From: Glycine soja
Taxonomy: Eukaryota; Streptophyta; Magnoliopsida; Fabales; Fabaceae
Assembly: GCF_004193775.1 (NCBI RefSeq)
Contig: NC_041007.1
Location: 29,910,850 to 29,974,849 of the forward strand
Length of the DNA: 64,000 bases
Direction: 5' to 3'
The position numbers and the translations under genes are program-made. The notes beneath the pieces were generated by a model. It ran no database searches, was not told the DNA's origin, and saw only the letters and a program-made list of their open reading frames with translations. Shown here piece after piece: positions 1 through 11,543 of the stretch (position 1 is its first letter; each line of letters begins with the position of its first letter).

Positions 1-1099
1 AAGCAAGTTTTTATTTGTGTAGAAAAGGCTATATTAGTTATGTCAATATCATTATTTAGCCCCCTTTCTAGTGACCAACTAATCCAATTCAGTTAGTATC
101 AAAGCTAAAACTTTGAGGGTGATAATTTCCACTATTACTTGTATTCTACAATGCTTTTGGTGCAATTATTGGATACTTCTTATGTTGTTGAACCATGTTT
201 TTACTCATTTTAAGTTAGTTAATTACCTTTGTTATTTAGGAAATTAGTTTTTGTGCCTTTTCTTTTTTATCTTTAGTGTTTTTATGTCTATTTTATAGAA
301 TTTATGATGAACAATTTGGAGAAATTTTTCAAAAGAATTAATGATACTACTCAGAGTTTCAAAGATGAAGGGTTTTTTTTCCTTCCGTGAATACACTCTC
401 TCTCTCCTGTTTTTTTCCAATATACACCACTTTGCAATTTAATTCCCAATCTACACTACTTTGGACTTTGTGCTTTGATTCACACCACTTTGCAAATGAA
501 CGTGGCCAAAGAGATCGGACAACTGCAAACTCAAATGAACGTGAATACACTCTCGCTCCTTTTTGTTTTTTTTTAATTTAAAATATTATAAAATATAAAT
601 ATTATAATATATAGTTTTTTAATTGGTTTTAAAATTACTTATTTGTAAAATTAAATTTTAATTTTTTTTAAAGAAAATGATATTATTAAATTTATTTATT
701 TATTTTTTTAATTTAATTTACTTAACATATTTTTTAGGTGAATATTTTTACTTAAAATATGAATTTTCTAATATAATTATTTTTAATAAAATTGTATTAC
801 TAAATATTATTAATTTATTTATGTCATTCGATTTAATAAAAAATGATAAGACTTTTTGTATAACAATTTATTTATAGAAGAACATTATATTGCATTATCA
901 ATAAAATACTTAAACAATTACACTTGGCTAAGGAAAAACTTAAGATGGAGATATGTTAGGACAATTATTTCTGTTATGATCATGTTGTTGCTAGCAAATT
1001 TCACATTTTTTTCTACTTTCCTGTTCATTTTCTTCTTCGTCCATCTCAGTAGGAATGCGAGTTGAAATGGGACGATCCTTTGCAGTCTTCTTTCTCCTT
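1..1099. other. AT-rich noncoding stretch, unassigned
   Basis: No convincing gene or element is visible. The stretch is strongly AT-rich, with long T and A runs from about 570 to 900, and holds only short chance reading frames. Two small direct repeats are present: GTGAATACACTCTC at 387 and 541, and ACACCACTTTGCAA at 424 and 482. It lies beyond the C-terminal end of the MULE transposase remnant and could be that element's 3' flank. I could not identify a terminal inverted repeat. Confidence 0.5.
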
Positions 1100-1131
1100 G
1101 GATCAGGACCCCACTGATCTCGTTCATATTC

Positions 1132-3627
1132 TTACCACATTGATTTGTGTGGTAGTAAACCAAAGGAGTTCTTGTAGACATGCAAAATGCGTTGTAAAGT
1201 GAATAGCATTGACACATAGTTCATTGGATCAAAATTGACAGATTTACAGGCAGGCATGACGTGAGAACACGGTAAGTGTTTAGCTTGATATTCACCACAA
1301 TCACACTTTTGGGATTGTAACATTACTCTAAACCTTCCAGGTGGTCTGGGTGTTTGAAGTGGGCATTGAGTCTCTGTTATAATAAAAGTGTGATTGTGTT
1401 TGTCGAATTCATTTACAATGTGTGTATTAGATTCTTGTTGACCGCTATTCATTGCATCAGAGAGGACTTCAGAATACTGTGAGCCGGAGTTGATCATTGC
1501 TTGAGTTTGTCGATATCTAATAGCAAAGAGTTGTGCGGTCTTGAAATATGTCTTGTGTTTTATAACATGGAATTAACAGACTCAGACAAATTGGTAGTCA
1601 TATGTCCCCAACGTTTCCCCTCATTGAAGCATTGTACCCAATTTTGTTTGGGTAATTGATCAAGCCATTCAGCTGCACTTGGCTTATTTGCATGGATATC
1701 CCTAAGATGTCGCCAGTGCATCTTCTCAGTGTATGTGTAACCTATAAATATTCAATCATTCTATTATGTTATAAAATTTGATTGAAAGTAAAATTTAACG
1801 AATAAACAAAATAGATTCTCACCAGCCAACATAAGTGGTTTCTTTAAATGCTTGTAGTTTGAGTTACCACGAAGAAAGTTTTGTGCAATGTGGCGCAGGG
1901 AAAAGAAATGGGATGTGTCCTGAACCCATAAGTTAGTTGGGTTGTTGTAGGCACTTATAATTGAGGGGTGTTTGTCTGAAATAAGAGAAATGTTAATTTG
2001 CAAAGTAACATGTCATCTCAAATTCTTTAGAAAAAGCCCTCAAGCTGAAGTTGTCTCCCTTTCTACAATGGCGTAGGCAATCGGGAAGATATGGTTAGCT
2101 CCATCTTATACGGTAGCTATCAACAGTGTGCCAGTATACTTCCCGTAAAGTCATGTACCATCTACTTGTACTATGGGTTTGCAATATACAAAGCCTTTAA
2201 TGCATGGACCAAATGACCAAAAGACACGTTTAAACATTCTTTTGCCTGGTACAATTTCTCCTCCCTCATACACAGATTCTGTTTGAGCAGCGACCACAGT
2301 CCCAGGAACAAAAGATTGCAAAGCTCCCAAAAGTTTTGGCAGTTTGGCATATGATTCTTCCCAGATTCCATGAATCATCTCCAACGCTCTTTGCTTTGCT
2401 AACCATGTCTTCTTGTAGGATGGAGTATAATTCATGAACATTTTGATCTCTGCAATCAACGTCTTGATGGAGACAGTTGGGTTTGTTTTGACAATTGGTT
2501 GGATGATCTGTGCTATGATGTGTTTGTCGAGTTACCGATGATCTTGTCTGAGCATTGATGCGAGACAAGTGTGATGACCTCTGATACTCATGATAATCCA
2601 TTTGTTATACCTCTTTGAATTGCATGCGCCTAAGCTCCATGTACAACCATTTTCATGTAATTAACACACGAAGTTTAGCCTTCTCTGGTCAGAGTAAATT
2701 GTTCTGTAGTCAAAATGATTTCTGATGTTCTATTCTTTGACTGCTCGAATACATTGTGCTTTTTCATCGAAGGCCATGCCAACCTCGAGTGCAATTGTTG
2801 GTGGTTGTACATTATGTTGCTGCTAAACAAAATGGTGTTGATCAATGTAGTGTGGTAGTGGTCAAAGTTCAAGTCTACTGGACACCTAGATTGATTATTC
2901 TGTAATGGAGGTGACGGAGGTGCCATTGGTCTGCCAACACCCTCGTCATCGCTATCCTCATTGATGTGATCAAAGAACTGTTGATCCTCATCCTCACTAA
3001 AATCATCCATGTTTTCATCATGAAATCATATAATGGGATCTTCGTTAGCGATGGGATGTTCATTTCGATTTGATGTTTGCATTTGTGGTTGTTGTGAAGG
3101 TGGCGTAAAGGGATATGAAGGATGGTTTTGTTGGTCAAAGGAGGTTTGTTGGGCATCAAAAGAAGATGGATTTTCAGATAATAGTTGTGTGTATGAAGTA
3201 TAAATATCAAAGGGGTCTTGTGTTTCAAGGTTGTTGTATGAAGATACTGGATTATTGAGGTCTATGTTGTTATATGGTAATTGTTGTGGAGGCGGTAGTT
3301 GTTGTTGTGGACATGAGGGTTGTGGTGATGATGGTTGTGGTTGAGGAATAAGGTCACTAACAGCTTTGAATTCGGTAGAATTCAATTGTGGATTATGGAG
3401 AATTGTTTCCATCGCGCCTCTGAGATCGTCATTGTCTTGTAGTTGTGCTGAAATATAACGTGTCTGACCCTTATGAAATGAAATAGGGACAGCAACTTTT
3501 TCAGTTGCTCGAGTAGGGAGAAGGCTGTTAATTTTTTGAATGAATTGTGTAAACGTAATAGAACGATTGACGTCAATAAATATTGGGTTCGTAGATGTGT
3601 ACACCGATCCACGAACTGGGTCATCTG
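1132..3627 (-). pseudogene. MULE (MuDR-like) transposase, broken and 5'-truncated
   Basis: This is a remnant of a Mutator-like DNA transposase, the nuclear enzyme that cuts and pastes MULE transposons. Reading on the minus strand, there is an N-terminal domain (about 3627-3370) and a Q/P-rich linker. An acidic DDFSEDEDQQFF segment follows near 3000. The transposase region (2459 to about 1950) contains VQVDGT (first catalytic Asp, near 2162) and LISDKHPSI (second Asp, near 1975). A SWIM zinc finger follows, CDCGEYQAKHLPCSH (about 1306-1262), which is the usual MULE C-terminal domain. Stops and frameshifts interrupt it at about 3024, 2150, 2100 and 2040, among others. The upstream end is cut by an Ogre LTR starting at 3628, so the true N-terminus is missing. 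The family call is firm; function is clearly lost. Confidence 0.85.
1742..1822 (-). other. Predicted intron in the MULE transposase
   Basis: On the minus strand an exon ending GGCTG meets GTGAG (donor, 1822-1818). An AT-rich stretch then ends in TATAG (acceptor, 1743-1742). Joining the two sides keeps the frame: the codons read LAG then YTYTEKMHWRHL, followed by the conserved FNEGKRWGHMTTNLSESVNS stretch. The 81-bp length suits a plant intron. This is an inference from splice consensus and frame continuity. Confidence 0.6.
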
Positions 3628-3774
3628 TGTCATACCCTAATTTCGTCCAGGGACAATTGTTGTTGGCGTGCGGACCTTGGTTGATCACTTTGAGATGCTT
3701 AACACCCATCGCCACATAATCCATAAAATTCTGCAACATTTTGAAATGAAATCAACCAAAAACACAAAAATGGG

Positions 3775-4049
3775 GCTGCACTCATCAAATTGGGGGTGTG
3801 CTCAGGAAACTTCATCAATAAGCAACCTAGAGGGGGTGTACTCATCATATTGGGGGGTGCGCTGAGGAAACTTCATCTAGAACACTCTAGAGGGGTGAAT
3901 TGATCAATTGGGGGGTGCGCTCAGGAAACTTCATCACTAAGCAACTTGAAAGGGGGGTGTACTCATCAAATTAGGGGGTGCGCTCAGGAAACTTCATCTA
4001 GAACACTTAGAGGGGTGAACTGATCAATTGGGGGGTGCGCTTAGGAAAA
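3775..4049 (+). repeat. About 60-bp tandem repeat with a two-unit higher-order pattern
   Basis: Five copies of a GGGGTGCGCTCAGGAAACTT-like core recur at about 3792, 3853, 3911, 3975 and 4032. The spacers alternate between an AAGCAAC..GGGTGTACTCATC type and an AGAACACT..GGGGTGAA type, so the array is about 120-bp dimers. It lies in the U3 of LTR O1. A1 inserted in the last copy. Confidence 0.8.
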
Positions 4050-4054
4050 CTTCA
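4050..4054 (+). repeat. Target-site duplication CTTCA, left of A1
   Basis: CTTCA immediately precedes the TGATG terminus of A1. The same five bases follow the element at 12520-12524. Removing A1 restores the CTTCATCACTAAGCAAC motif of the surrounding tandem repeat, which confirms the insertion site. Confidence 0.95.
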
Positions 4055-5030
4055 TGATGTAAACTCCATTGGAGCTTGTAGGCCTAGGATCTTCTTCATC
4101 AATGGATTCCTTTGCTTCTTGGAAGATAAATGGCAGCGGAATGGAGAAGGAAGAGAGAGAGGAGACGCCACTTCAAGGAGAAGATGAGTCTAGAAGAAGC
4201 TCACCACCATAGGAGGCCATGGATAAGAGCTTGGAGGAAGAAGGAGATGAATGAAGGGAGAGGGAGAGAAGAGCACGAAATTTTGTGCTCAAAAGGAGCT
4301 CTGAAATCTGAAGTTAATATTCAAATGATCAAAGTTGAAAAAAATACACACACATGACCTCTATTTATAGCCTAAGTGTCACACAAAATTGGAGGGAAAT
4401 TCAAATTTCACTTGAATTTGAAATTGAATTTGTGGAGCCAAACTTTGGAGCCAAAATTTCACTAATTATGATTAGTGAATTTTAGTTATGGTTCAGCCCA
4501 CTAATCCAAGATCAATTACAAGATTCTCCACTAAGTGTGCTTAGGTGTCATGAGGCATGAAAAGCATGAAGGACATGCACAAAGTGTGACTATATGATGT
4601 GGCAATGGGGTGTAGTAAGCAAATGCTCACCTCCCCCTCTAAAATTTAATTGGATTGGGCTTCTACCAATTCAATTAAATTTATTTCCAACCACACACAT
4701 CAAATATCCACTTAGTGCATGTGAAATTACAAAACTACCCCTAATACAAAAACTAATCTAGGTGCCCAAAAATACAAGGGCTGAAAAATCCTATATTTCT
4801 AGGGTACCCTACCTACAATATGGAGCCCTATATACAAGGACCAAATATAATGACATCCTAGTCTAATATGTACAAAGATAATTGGACCCAACCTTGGCCC
4901 ATGGGCTCAGAAATCTACCCTAAGGTTCATGAAAACCCTAGGGCCTTCTTCAGCAGCTCTAGCCCAATCTTCTTGGAGCCTCTTGCTCATGGTTCTAGTG
5001 ATTGGTCCCTTCCTAGGGAGGATTTCATCA
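4055..5030 (-). repeat. A1 3' LTR
   Basis: The 976-bp repeat has TGATG...CATCA termini. It is near-identical to 11544-12519; differences seen are AAACTCC/AAGCTCC, ACTAATC/ACTAGTC and GAAAACC/GAGAACC, all transitions. The last codons of the gag-pol frame (to 4907) lie inside it. TATTTATA on the plus strand at 4362-4369 is the reverse of the TATA box. Confidence 0.95.
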
Positions 5031-8000
5031 TCCCCTTCCCCTTGAAGAGGATTTGACCTCAAATCTGTTAGTTCCTCCTCCTCAATATCAGCTCCACCTG
5101 CAAAAGGAGTTAAATCAGAAATGTTAAAAGTGGTGCTGACTCCATACTCTTCTGGGAGGTCCAACCTATAGGCATTGTTATTGATCCTCTCCAAAACCTG
5201 AAAAGGTCCATCCCCTCTAGGGCTAAGCTTGGATTTCCTTTTAGTAGGGAATCTATCCTACCTAAGATGGAGCCAAACCCAGTCACCCTCATTAAGAACT
5301 AGCTCTTTTCTTCCTCTATTGCCTTTAGTTGAATACACCTTTGTTTGATTCTCTATTTGGTTCTTAACCCTCTCATGCATCTTCTTTACAAATTCTGACC
5401 TAGATTCCCCTTCTTTATGTATAAAAGAAGTGTCCAGTGGGAGGGGAATGAGGTCTAACGGTGTTAGGGGATTGAACCCATAGACAACCTCAAAAGGGGA
5501 CTGCTTGGTGGTTCTATGAACCCCCCTGTTGTAGGCAAATTCTACATGAGGAAGATACTCATCCCAAGACTTATGGTTGCCTTTCAGAAGAGCCCTTAAA
5601 AGGGTGGATAAAGACCTATTCACTACCTCTGTTTGCCCATCAGTTTGTGGATGACAAGTGGTAGAGAAAAGAAGTTTAGTTCCTAACTTAGCCCATAAGG
5701 TTTTCCAGAAGTGGCTAAGGAACTTAGCATCTCTATCTGACACAATGGTCCTAGGCAAACCATGGAGTCTCACAACTTCCCTGAAAAAGAGTTTTGAGAT
5801 GTGGGAAGCATCATCCACCTTGTGGCATGGTATAAAGTGTGCCATCTTGCTAAACCTATCCACCACCACAAAGATAGAGTCTACACCTCTTTGGGTTCTA
5901 GGAAGCCCAAGGACAAAGTCCATACTAATGTCTACCCAAGGTGCAGATGGGATGGGTAAGGGTGTGTATAGCCCATGAGGCATCACCCTAGACTTGGCTT
6001 GTAAACAAGCCACACACCTAGTGCAATGCTTATGGACATCTTTCTTCATATGGGGCCAATAAAACTTTTCTTTGAGTAAGACAAGGGTCTTGTCTATCCC
6101 AAAGTGGCCCATGAGCCCACCCTCATGGCTCTCTTTCACAAGTAATTTCCTAATGGATCCTTGGGGTATGCAAAGCTTTCCCTCTTTGAACAAATACCCC
6201 TCAGCCAAATAGAATCCATCTTGGGCCTTTTTCCCACAACTCTCATAAATGGGAGAGAAATGTTCATCTAAAGCATACAAGTCCCTAATATTATCAAATC
6301 CTAAAATTTGAGCTCCTAGGGAGCAAAACAATGTGTGTCTCCTAGAGAGGGCATCAGCTACCACATTTGTTTTTCCCTTTTTGTATTTGATAACATATGG
6401 AAATTGCTCTAGGTACTCTACCCATTTTGCATGCCTCTTGTTTAACTTGCTTTGCCCTCTAATGTACTTAAGTGATTGATGATCACTATGAATGACAAAT
6501 TCCTTGGAAACAAGGTAATGTTCCCAAGTTTGGAGGGCTCTTATTAAGGCATAAAGCTCTTTATCATAGGTGGGGTAGTTGAGGGTGGCACTATGAAGTT
6601 TTTCACTAAAATAAGCAATAGGGTGCCCACCTTGTAACAATACAGCTCCAACTCCCACTCCAGAGGCATCACATTCTAGCTCAAAAGTTTTAGAAAAGTC
6701 AGGAAGAGCTAGAACAGGTGCCTTAGCAAGCTTTTCTTTGAGCAAAGCAAAGGCTTGCTCTTGTTTTTCACCCCAGGTAAATGCCACATTCTTCTTCACC
6801 AGCTCATTGAGAGGTGATGCAATTGTAGAGAAATTAGGAACGAACCTTCTATAGAAGCTTGCTAACCCATGGAAGCTCCTAATATCTCCCACACTTTTTG
6901 GGGTGGGCCATTCTTGGATGGCCTTGATTTTCTCAGGGTCCACTTGGACCCCATTTCTACCAACTACAAAACCTAAGAAAACTATATTATCTACACAAAA
7001 GGTACACTTCTCTATATTTGCATAGAGGGTGTTTTTCCTAAGGACTGAAAGAACTTGTCTGAGATGTCCTAAGTGAAAATCTAGGCTCCTACTATACACT
7101 AAAATATCATCAAAATAAACAACTACAAATCTACCTATGAAATCCCTTAAGACATGATGCATAAGCCTCATAAAGGTGCTTGGTGCATTAGTGAGCCCAA
7201 AAGGCATCACTAGCCATTCATACAAACCAAACTTGGTCTTGAAAGCAGTTTTCCACTCATCACCCTTTTTCATCCTGATTTGGTGATAACCACTTTTAAG
7301 ATCAATTTTTGAAAAGATATTGGCACCATGCAACTCATCAAGCAGATCATCAAGTCTAGGAATGGGGTGCCTATACTTTACAGTGATGTTGTTGATGGCC
7401 CTGCAATCTGTACACATTCTCCACGTACCATCCTTTTTGGGCACCAACAACACTGGCACAGCACATGGGCTTAGGCTCTCTTGGACCCAGCCCTTCTCCA
7501 ACAATTCTTTAACCTGAGACTCTATCTCCTTAGTCTCCTGAGGGTTAGTCCTATAGGCTGGCCTATTAGGAAGGCTTGCTCCTGGGACTAAATCTATTTG
7601 GTGTTCTATTCCCCTTAAAGGAGGTAGCCCAGGGGGTATCTCTTTGGGAAATATATCACCAAATTCATGTAAGAGTTCTTGGACCTTTGGGGGTAAGGTC
7701 TCAAATGTAGGAATTGTGGCAGTGCTAAGGGATGTTTCCCTTGATAGGAGAAGGTAGAAAGATTGTTTAAGAAGGAGTGCTCTTTTAATATCACCTTTTG
7801 TTGCAAAATGATTTTCCTTCTTAACAATCTTCTTGGAGGAATCCTTTCCCTCTTTTTCCTTCCCCCTGGCCTTTGAAGACAAGACCTTACTATCCTTCTT
7901 TTTCTTTTGTTTTTCTAATTTTTCTTCCTCATCCCTCTTATCTTTCATAGTTAGTTGATCTTTGGCCACCTGTGAAGGTGTTTGAGGATGCAACACAAAT

Positions 8001-9625
8001 TTAGTGCCAAGATGGGTGAGGCTAATCTCATTAGTTAGGCCATTATAAATGATCTTCCTATCAAATTGCCACGGCCTTCCTAAAAGAATATGTCCTGCCT
8101 CCATGGGAACTATATCACAATTAACTTCATCCTTATATGTCCCAATGGAGAAAGGTACCTTCACTTGTTGGTTAACTATCATTTCCCCTTGCTCATTGAG
8201 CCATTGAAGTTTATAAGGTTTTGGGTGGGGAATGATAGTGAGGTTCAACTTGGAAACTAATCTTGTGCTACAACAATTGCAACAAGATCCACTATCCACA
8301 ACGAGAGAACAAGTTTTATCTAAAATTTTGCATCTTGTATGAAAGATGTTCTCTCTTTGGGATTGAGATAAATCACAAGATTGACCTCCAAGGAGCCTTC
8401 TAACCATTAAGAGGTCACCTTCTTCATGAGGGTAGACTTCCTCACTAGACTCTTCACCCCTTACTTCATCTTCACTTCCACTAGAGGAAGGGCAAGAAGT
8501 AGTCTCCTCTTGACTACTATAAATGTCTTGACCCCTCATGATCATGGTTTTCTTTGTGGGGCATTGAGAGGCAATGTGACCTCTCCCAAGACATTTGAAG
8601 CATTTAATGTTGCTAGTCCTTTCTTGAGAACTAGTCTTAGGGGTGTATTTCTCTATGGTCTTACCCTTATCTTCCTTGGGTTTTGAAGGTGCAGCCCCTA
8701 AAATTCCATGGGCTTGGTCCTTCCTTGGATAAGAGTGAGAGCCATAAGATTTTGAAGAAGGCTTTCTTTTAAGTTGTTGCTCCACTCTTATACAAAGTTG
8801 GACTAGCTCATCTAGGTCCCTATATGGAAGGAGTTCAACCTTGTCCCTCACTTCCATATTGAGCCCACTAAGGAACCTAGCTATGCTTGTTCTTTCCTCC
8901 TCCCTAAGTCCAGCTCTTAAAAGGAGTAGTTCCATTTGTTGTCTATATTCTTCAACACTCATACTCCCTTGTCTAAGCCTTTGGAGCTTGTCCATAAGCT
9001 CCCTTTCATAGTAGGAGGGAATGTGCCTCTTCCTAAGGGCACTCTTAAGATCATCCCAATACTCTACTGGAGGATCCTCATGAATCCTTCGTTCTTTAAC
9101 AAGGGAAGTCCACCAATAGAGGGCATACCCTTGAAAGCTAAGGGTAGCCAATGGAACTTTTCTCTCTTCGCTAATATGATGGCAAGCAAAGAGTTGTTCA
9201 ACCTTCATTTCCCAATCTAAGTAGGCCTCAACATTATCTTTTCCGTGGAAATATGGGAGGCTAATGTTAACCTCTTGAGGCCTTCTATCCTTTTCTCTTC
9301 TTTGGGAGTGATGTTTAGTATGTGAACTATGACGCCCTCTATAATAGTCGCTAAGTTCTTCACTTAAACTCTTGCAAGAGTCATGACTACTATAGGAGGC
9401 ATGTTTTTCTCTTTTCATTTCTTTCATTATTTTTCTTCTTTCTTCCTCTCTTATTTTCTCTCTTTCATCTTGACTTATTTCTTCCACTCTTTTTTTACCT
9501 TTTTCTTTTCTCTCTTGTTTTTCTTTCCACAACTTAAGGGATCTCAACTCATCTAATATCTTATACAAGGGGTCCTTAGGAGTAGAACCCTCACCATTAA
9601 CACTAGATGAAGAATGAAGACTCAT
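4907..9625 (-). pseudogene. A1 gag-pol polyprotein, one premature stop
   Basis: This is a single frame of about 1,572 codons. I chose the start at 9625 ([13 protein letters not shown]); upstream in-frame codons lack similarity to sister copies. Domains in order are a Lys/Glu-rich N-terminus, a retrotransposon Gag domain ([20 protein letters not shown]), a CCHC knuckle [14 protein letters not shown] (about 8610-8570), and protease with VVDSGS (about 8299-8285). RT has YFDDIL (about 7119-7103), and RNase H has [15 protein letters not shown] and [10 protein letters not shown]. Integrase has an HHCC finger and DDE residues in [17 protein letters not shown] and [14 protein letters not shown] at 5258-5260 replaces the Lys codon present in A2, within the integrase C-terminal region. 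The frame then continues to the TGA at 4907. It encodes capsid, reverse transcription and integration functions; the stop probably disables full-length integrase. Confidence 0.9.
5031..5046 (-). promoter_or_regulatory. A1 polypurine tract
   Basis: Read on the minus strand, CAAGGGGAAGGGGA lies directly before the TGATGAAATCC start of the 3' LTR. This is the expected primer site for plus-strand DNA synthesis. It is embedded in the coding frame (codons for ...LQGEGDDE...). Confidence 0.85.
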
Positions 9626-11528
9626 GTTGGTTCCTAAGTTATGGTTCTTTCTTGTTGGGGGTTTGAAAAAAAGGTAAAAGAAACTATGGTTGAAACTAGC
9701 CAAAATAAACACTAAAAAAAGGTGTGAAAGATAAGGTAAAAACTAATTGGTAAAAGGAAAGTTATCTAGGCGGTTTGACAATGGAGGGTAAAGGAAATAA
9801 GCTATGAAAGTAAGCAAGAAATTAAAGTGCAAGAAATGCAAACTAGGCGGATCCTAAGAGTGTTTGGATGACCTCATTTAAGGTTCCCAACATAACACTC
9901 ACTATCCTAAGGGAAAATTGCCTAAAATTATTACACACAAATGGAAGTAGGGTGACCTAGCGGAGGCTCCCAACTTACTTCCAATGAAAGGCCTTTTTGT
10001 TACAAAATTTGAAAGCAAAGCAAATTGCCAATTACAAAATTACAAAGAAAAAAGTCCTCAATTGTGGTGGCTATTCTCTCTTTAGTGTTTCACTCAATTT
10101 GGAGTGCTTCTTAGTCCAATAGCTCTTAAGGTGGTTGGCCCCTTGCTTCTTGACTCAAATTCTTCAAGATATGGCACCAATCCTCCTTTCCAATTCCCTA
10201 TATGGCAACTCACAAGCAAGGAAACAAAGAGACAAGCAATAACCAAAGACAAAAAAAATGAAATGAAAGCTAAACCAATAGAGTTTTAACAAGACAAATT
10301 TCCAAGGATTATTCAACAATTAAAGCAATGGAAAGCACAAAAAAGCAAGCTAGGACTCAAAGAGAAACCTAGAATGGCTCTAGAGTAGAGTAGAAAAACT
10401 AAAAAAAAAAAGACTCAAGAAACCTCTAGTTTTGGCTCTTGTTTTCACAATAATTTTCAATTGAAATTTCAGAACTAGGATTGGTATAAAATAGGCACCA
10501 ATTATAGAACAAATTTTGAGCCAAAACAACAAGCACACTTTCCTTTCACTTTTTTTTTTCCTGGACACTGATTTTTCTGCCAACTTGTGAGATTTTTCTT
10601 TATTTTTCCTTTAATCCAAATCGCTTGGTTCTTTTTTTATAATTTTGGTCCAGATGTCTAAAAAATTCAGTAAAAGTTTCAGCTCAAAAAACTGAGTGAC
10701 CAATTCCCAGTAATTTATACACTTTTGTATGTTCAAGCTGCCTGCACCAGCGATTTCAACCTAGAAATCAAGAGTAGTGTTTATGTTGCTTAAGGCTTGG
10801 ATAGTTACAATTTGTGTTTGCTTATGCTCAATTATCTTGAATAACACAATTCAAGAGAGATTAAGACTTATTTGATTCACAAATCCAGCCACAACTCAAC
10901 ACCACATCTCAACTTCATCATAGGCATCATGTAGGAATCTTAGAAAACAAAAAAGAGTTCAACAACAAGACTACTTCTAGGAATTGATTTAGAACATGTT
11001 ATGAACTAAATAACATGCATGAATTAGACTCAAAATTCAAAAGATAGGCTAAGAATGACAAGAATACATGAAAAAATGTATCTAGAATTCAAAAAACAAA
11101 ATAAAAATTCAACACAAACTTAGAGCATAATGTGACAATTACTATGACTAAACATGACTCTAAGACAACATGGATTAAGTGATTTACACTTGGATTTTTG
11201 TGTTTTTTTTTTCTAATCAATATTTTGGAACAAAATTTAGATCTAAAGGTTCAGCACAAGAATATTATGAATGAAAAATGATAGAACCTAAAATCAACAC
11301 AAAAACAAGATTCAAGAGTAGATCTACAAAATTTGAACCATAGAAATGCAAGAACAAGTGTAGATCTAAGATTTAATCGGTTTATTTTTTTTTAATCTAC
11401 TCTAAACAGCACCAAACCACAAGACAATGGAGGATATACATGGAGAATAAGATGAAGAACAAGGAATTAAAGAGAATTCACCGAACAAAAAGATAGAGGA
11501 AGCAAAAGAACATCACCTAGATGAAGAT
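9626..11528 (-). other. A1 5' leader, noncoding
   Basis: About 1.9 kb separates the primer-binding site from the gag start. It is A/T-rich with no sustained frame on either strand. A diverged but colinear copy is present in A3 (51337-53243), so this long leader is a family feature. Confidence 0.8.
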
Positions 11529-11541
11529 GCTCTTGATACCA
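11529..11541 (-). promoter_or_regulatory. A1 primer-binding site (tRNA-iMet type)
   Basis: The minus strand reads TGGTATCAAGAGC, two bases after the 5' LTR end. This matches the common plant initiator-Met PBS (TGGTATCAGAGC) except for one inserted A. The same site occurs in A3 at 53244-53256. Confidence 0.85.
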
Positions 11542-11543
11542 CA

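Larger units (their letters stand above)
3628..4054 (+). repeat. Ogre-type LTR O1, left part
   Basis: It begins TGTCATACCCTAATTTCGTC, the same start seen at 20121 and 62914, and inserts directly into the MULE coding region. The U3 portion continues to 4054, where element A1 interrupts it. The LTR resumes at 12525. O1 has no matching internal region in the window, so it is a solo or truncated LTR. The presumed 5-bp left flank is ATCTG (3623-3627); no right-hand copy is preserved. Confidence 0.8.

Noticed and set aside
677..1065. Hydrophobic small proteins in the AT-rich left end
   Set aside because: Phe/Ile/Asn-rich frames are expected by chance in such AT-rich DNA. No start context or homology is recognised.
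4130..4357. A 75-codon Arg/Glu-rich frame repeated in every A-family LTR (also 11619, 18289, 47196, 53334)
   Set aside because: It recurs because the LTR recurs. It is antisense to the element, partly low-complexity, and lacks any recognisable domain.
7320..7517. Frames antisense or out of frame to gag-pol in A1, A2 and C
   Set aside because: They overlap well-supported gag-pol codons on the other strand or in another frame, and reappear only where gag-pol does.
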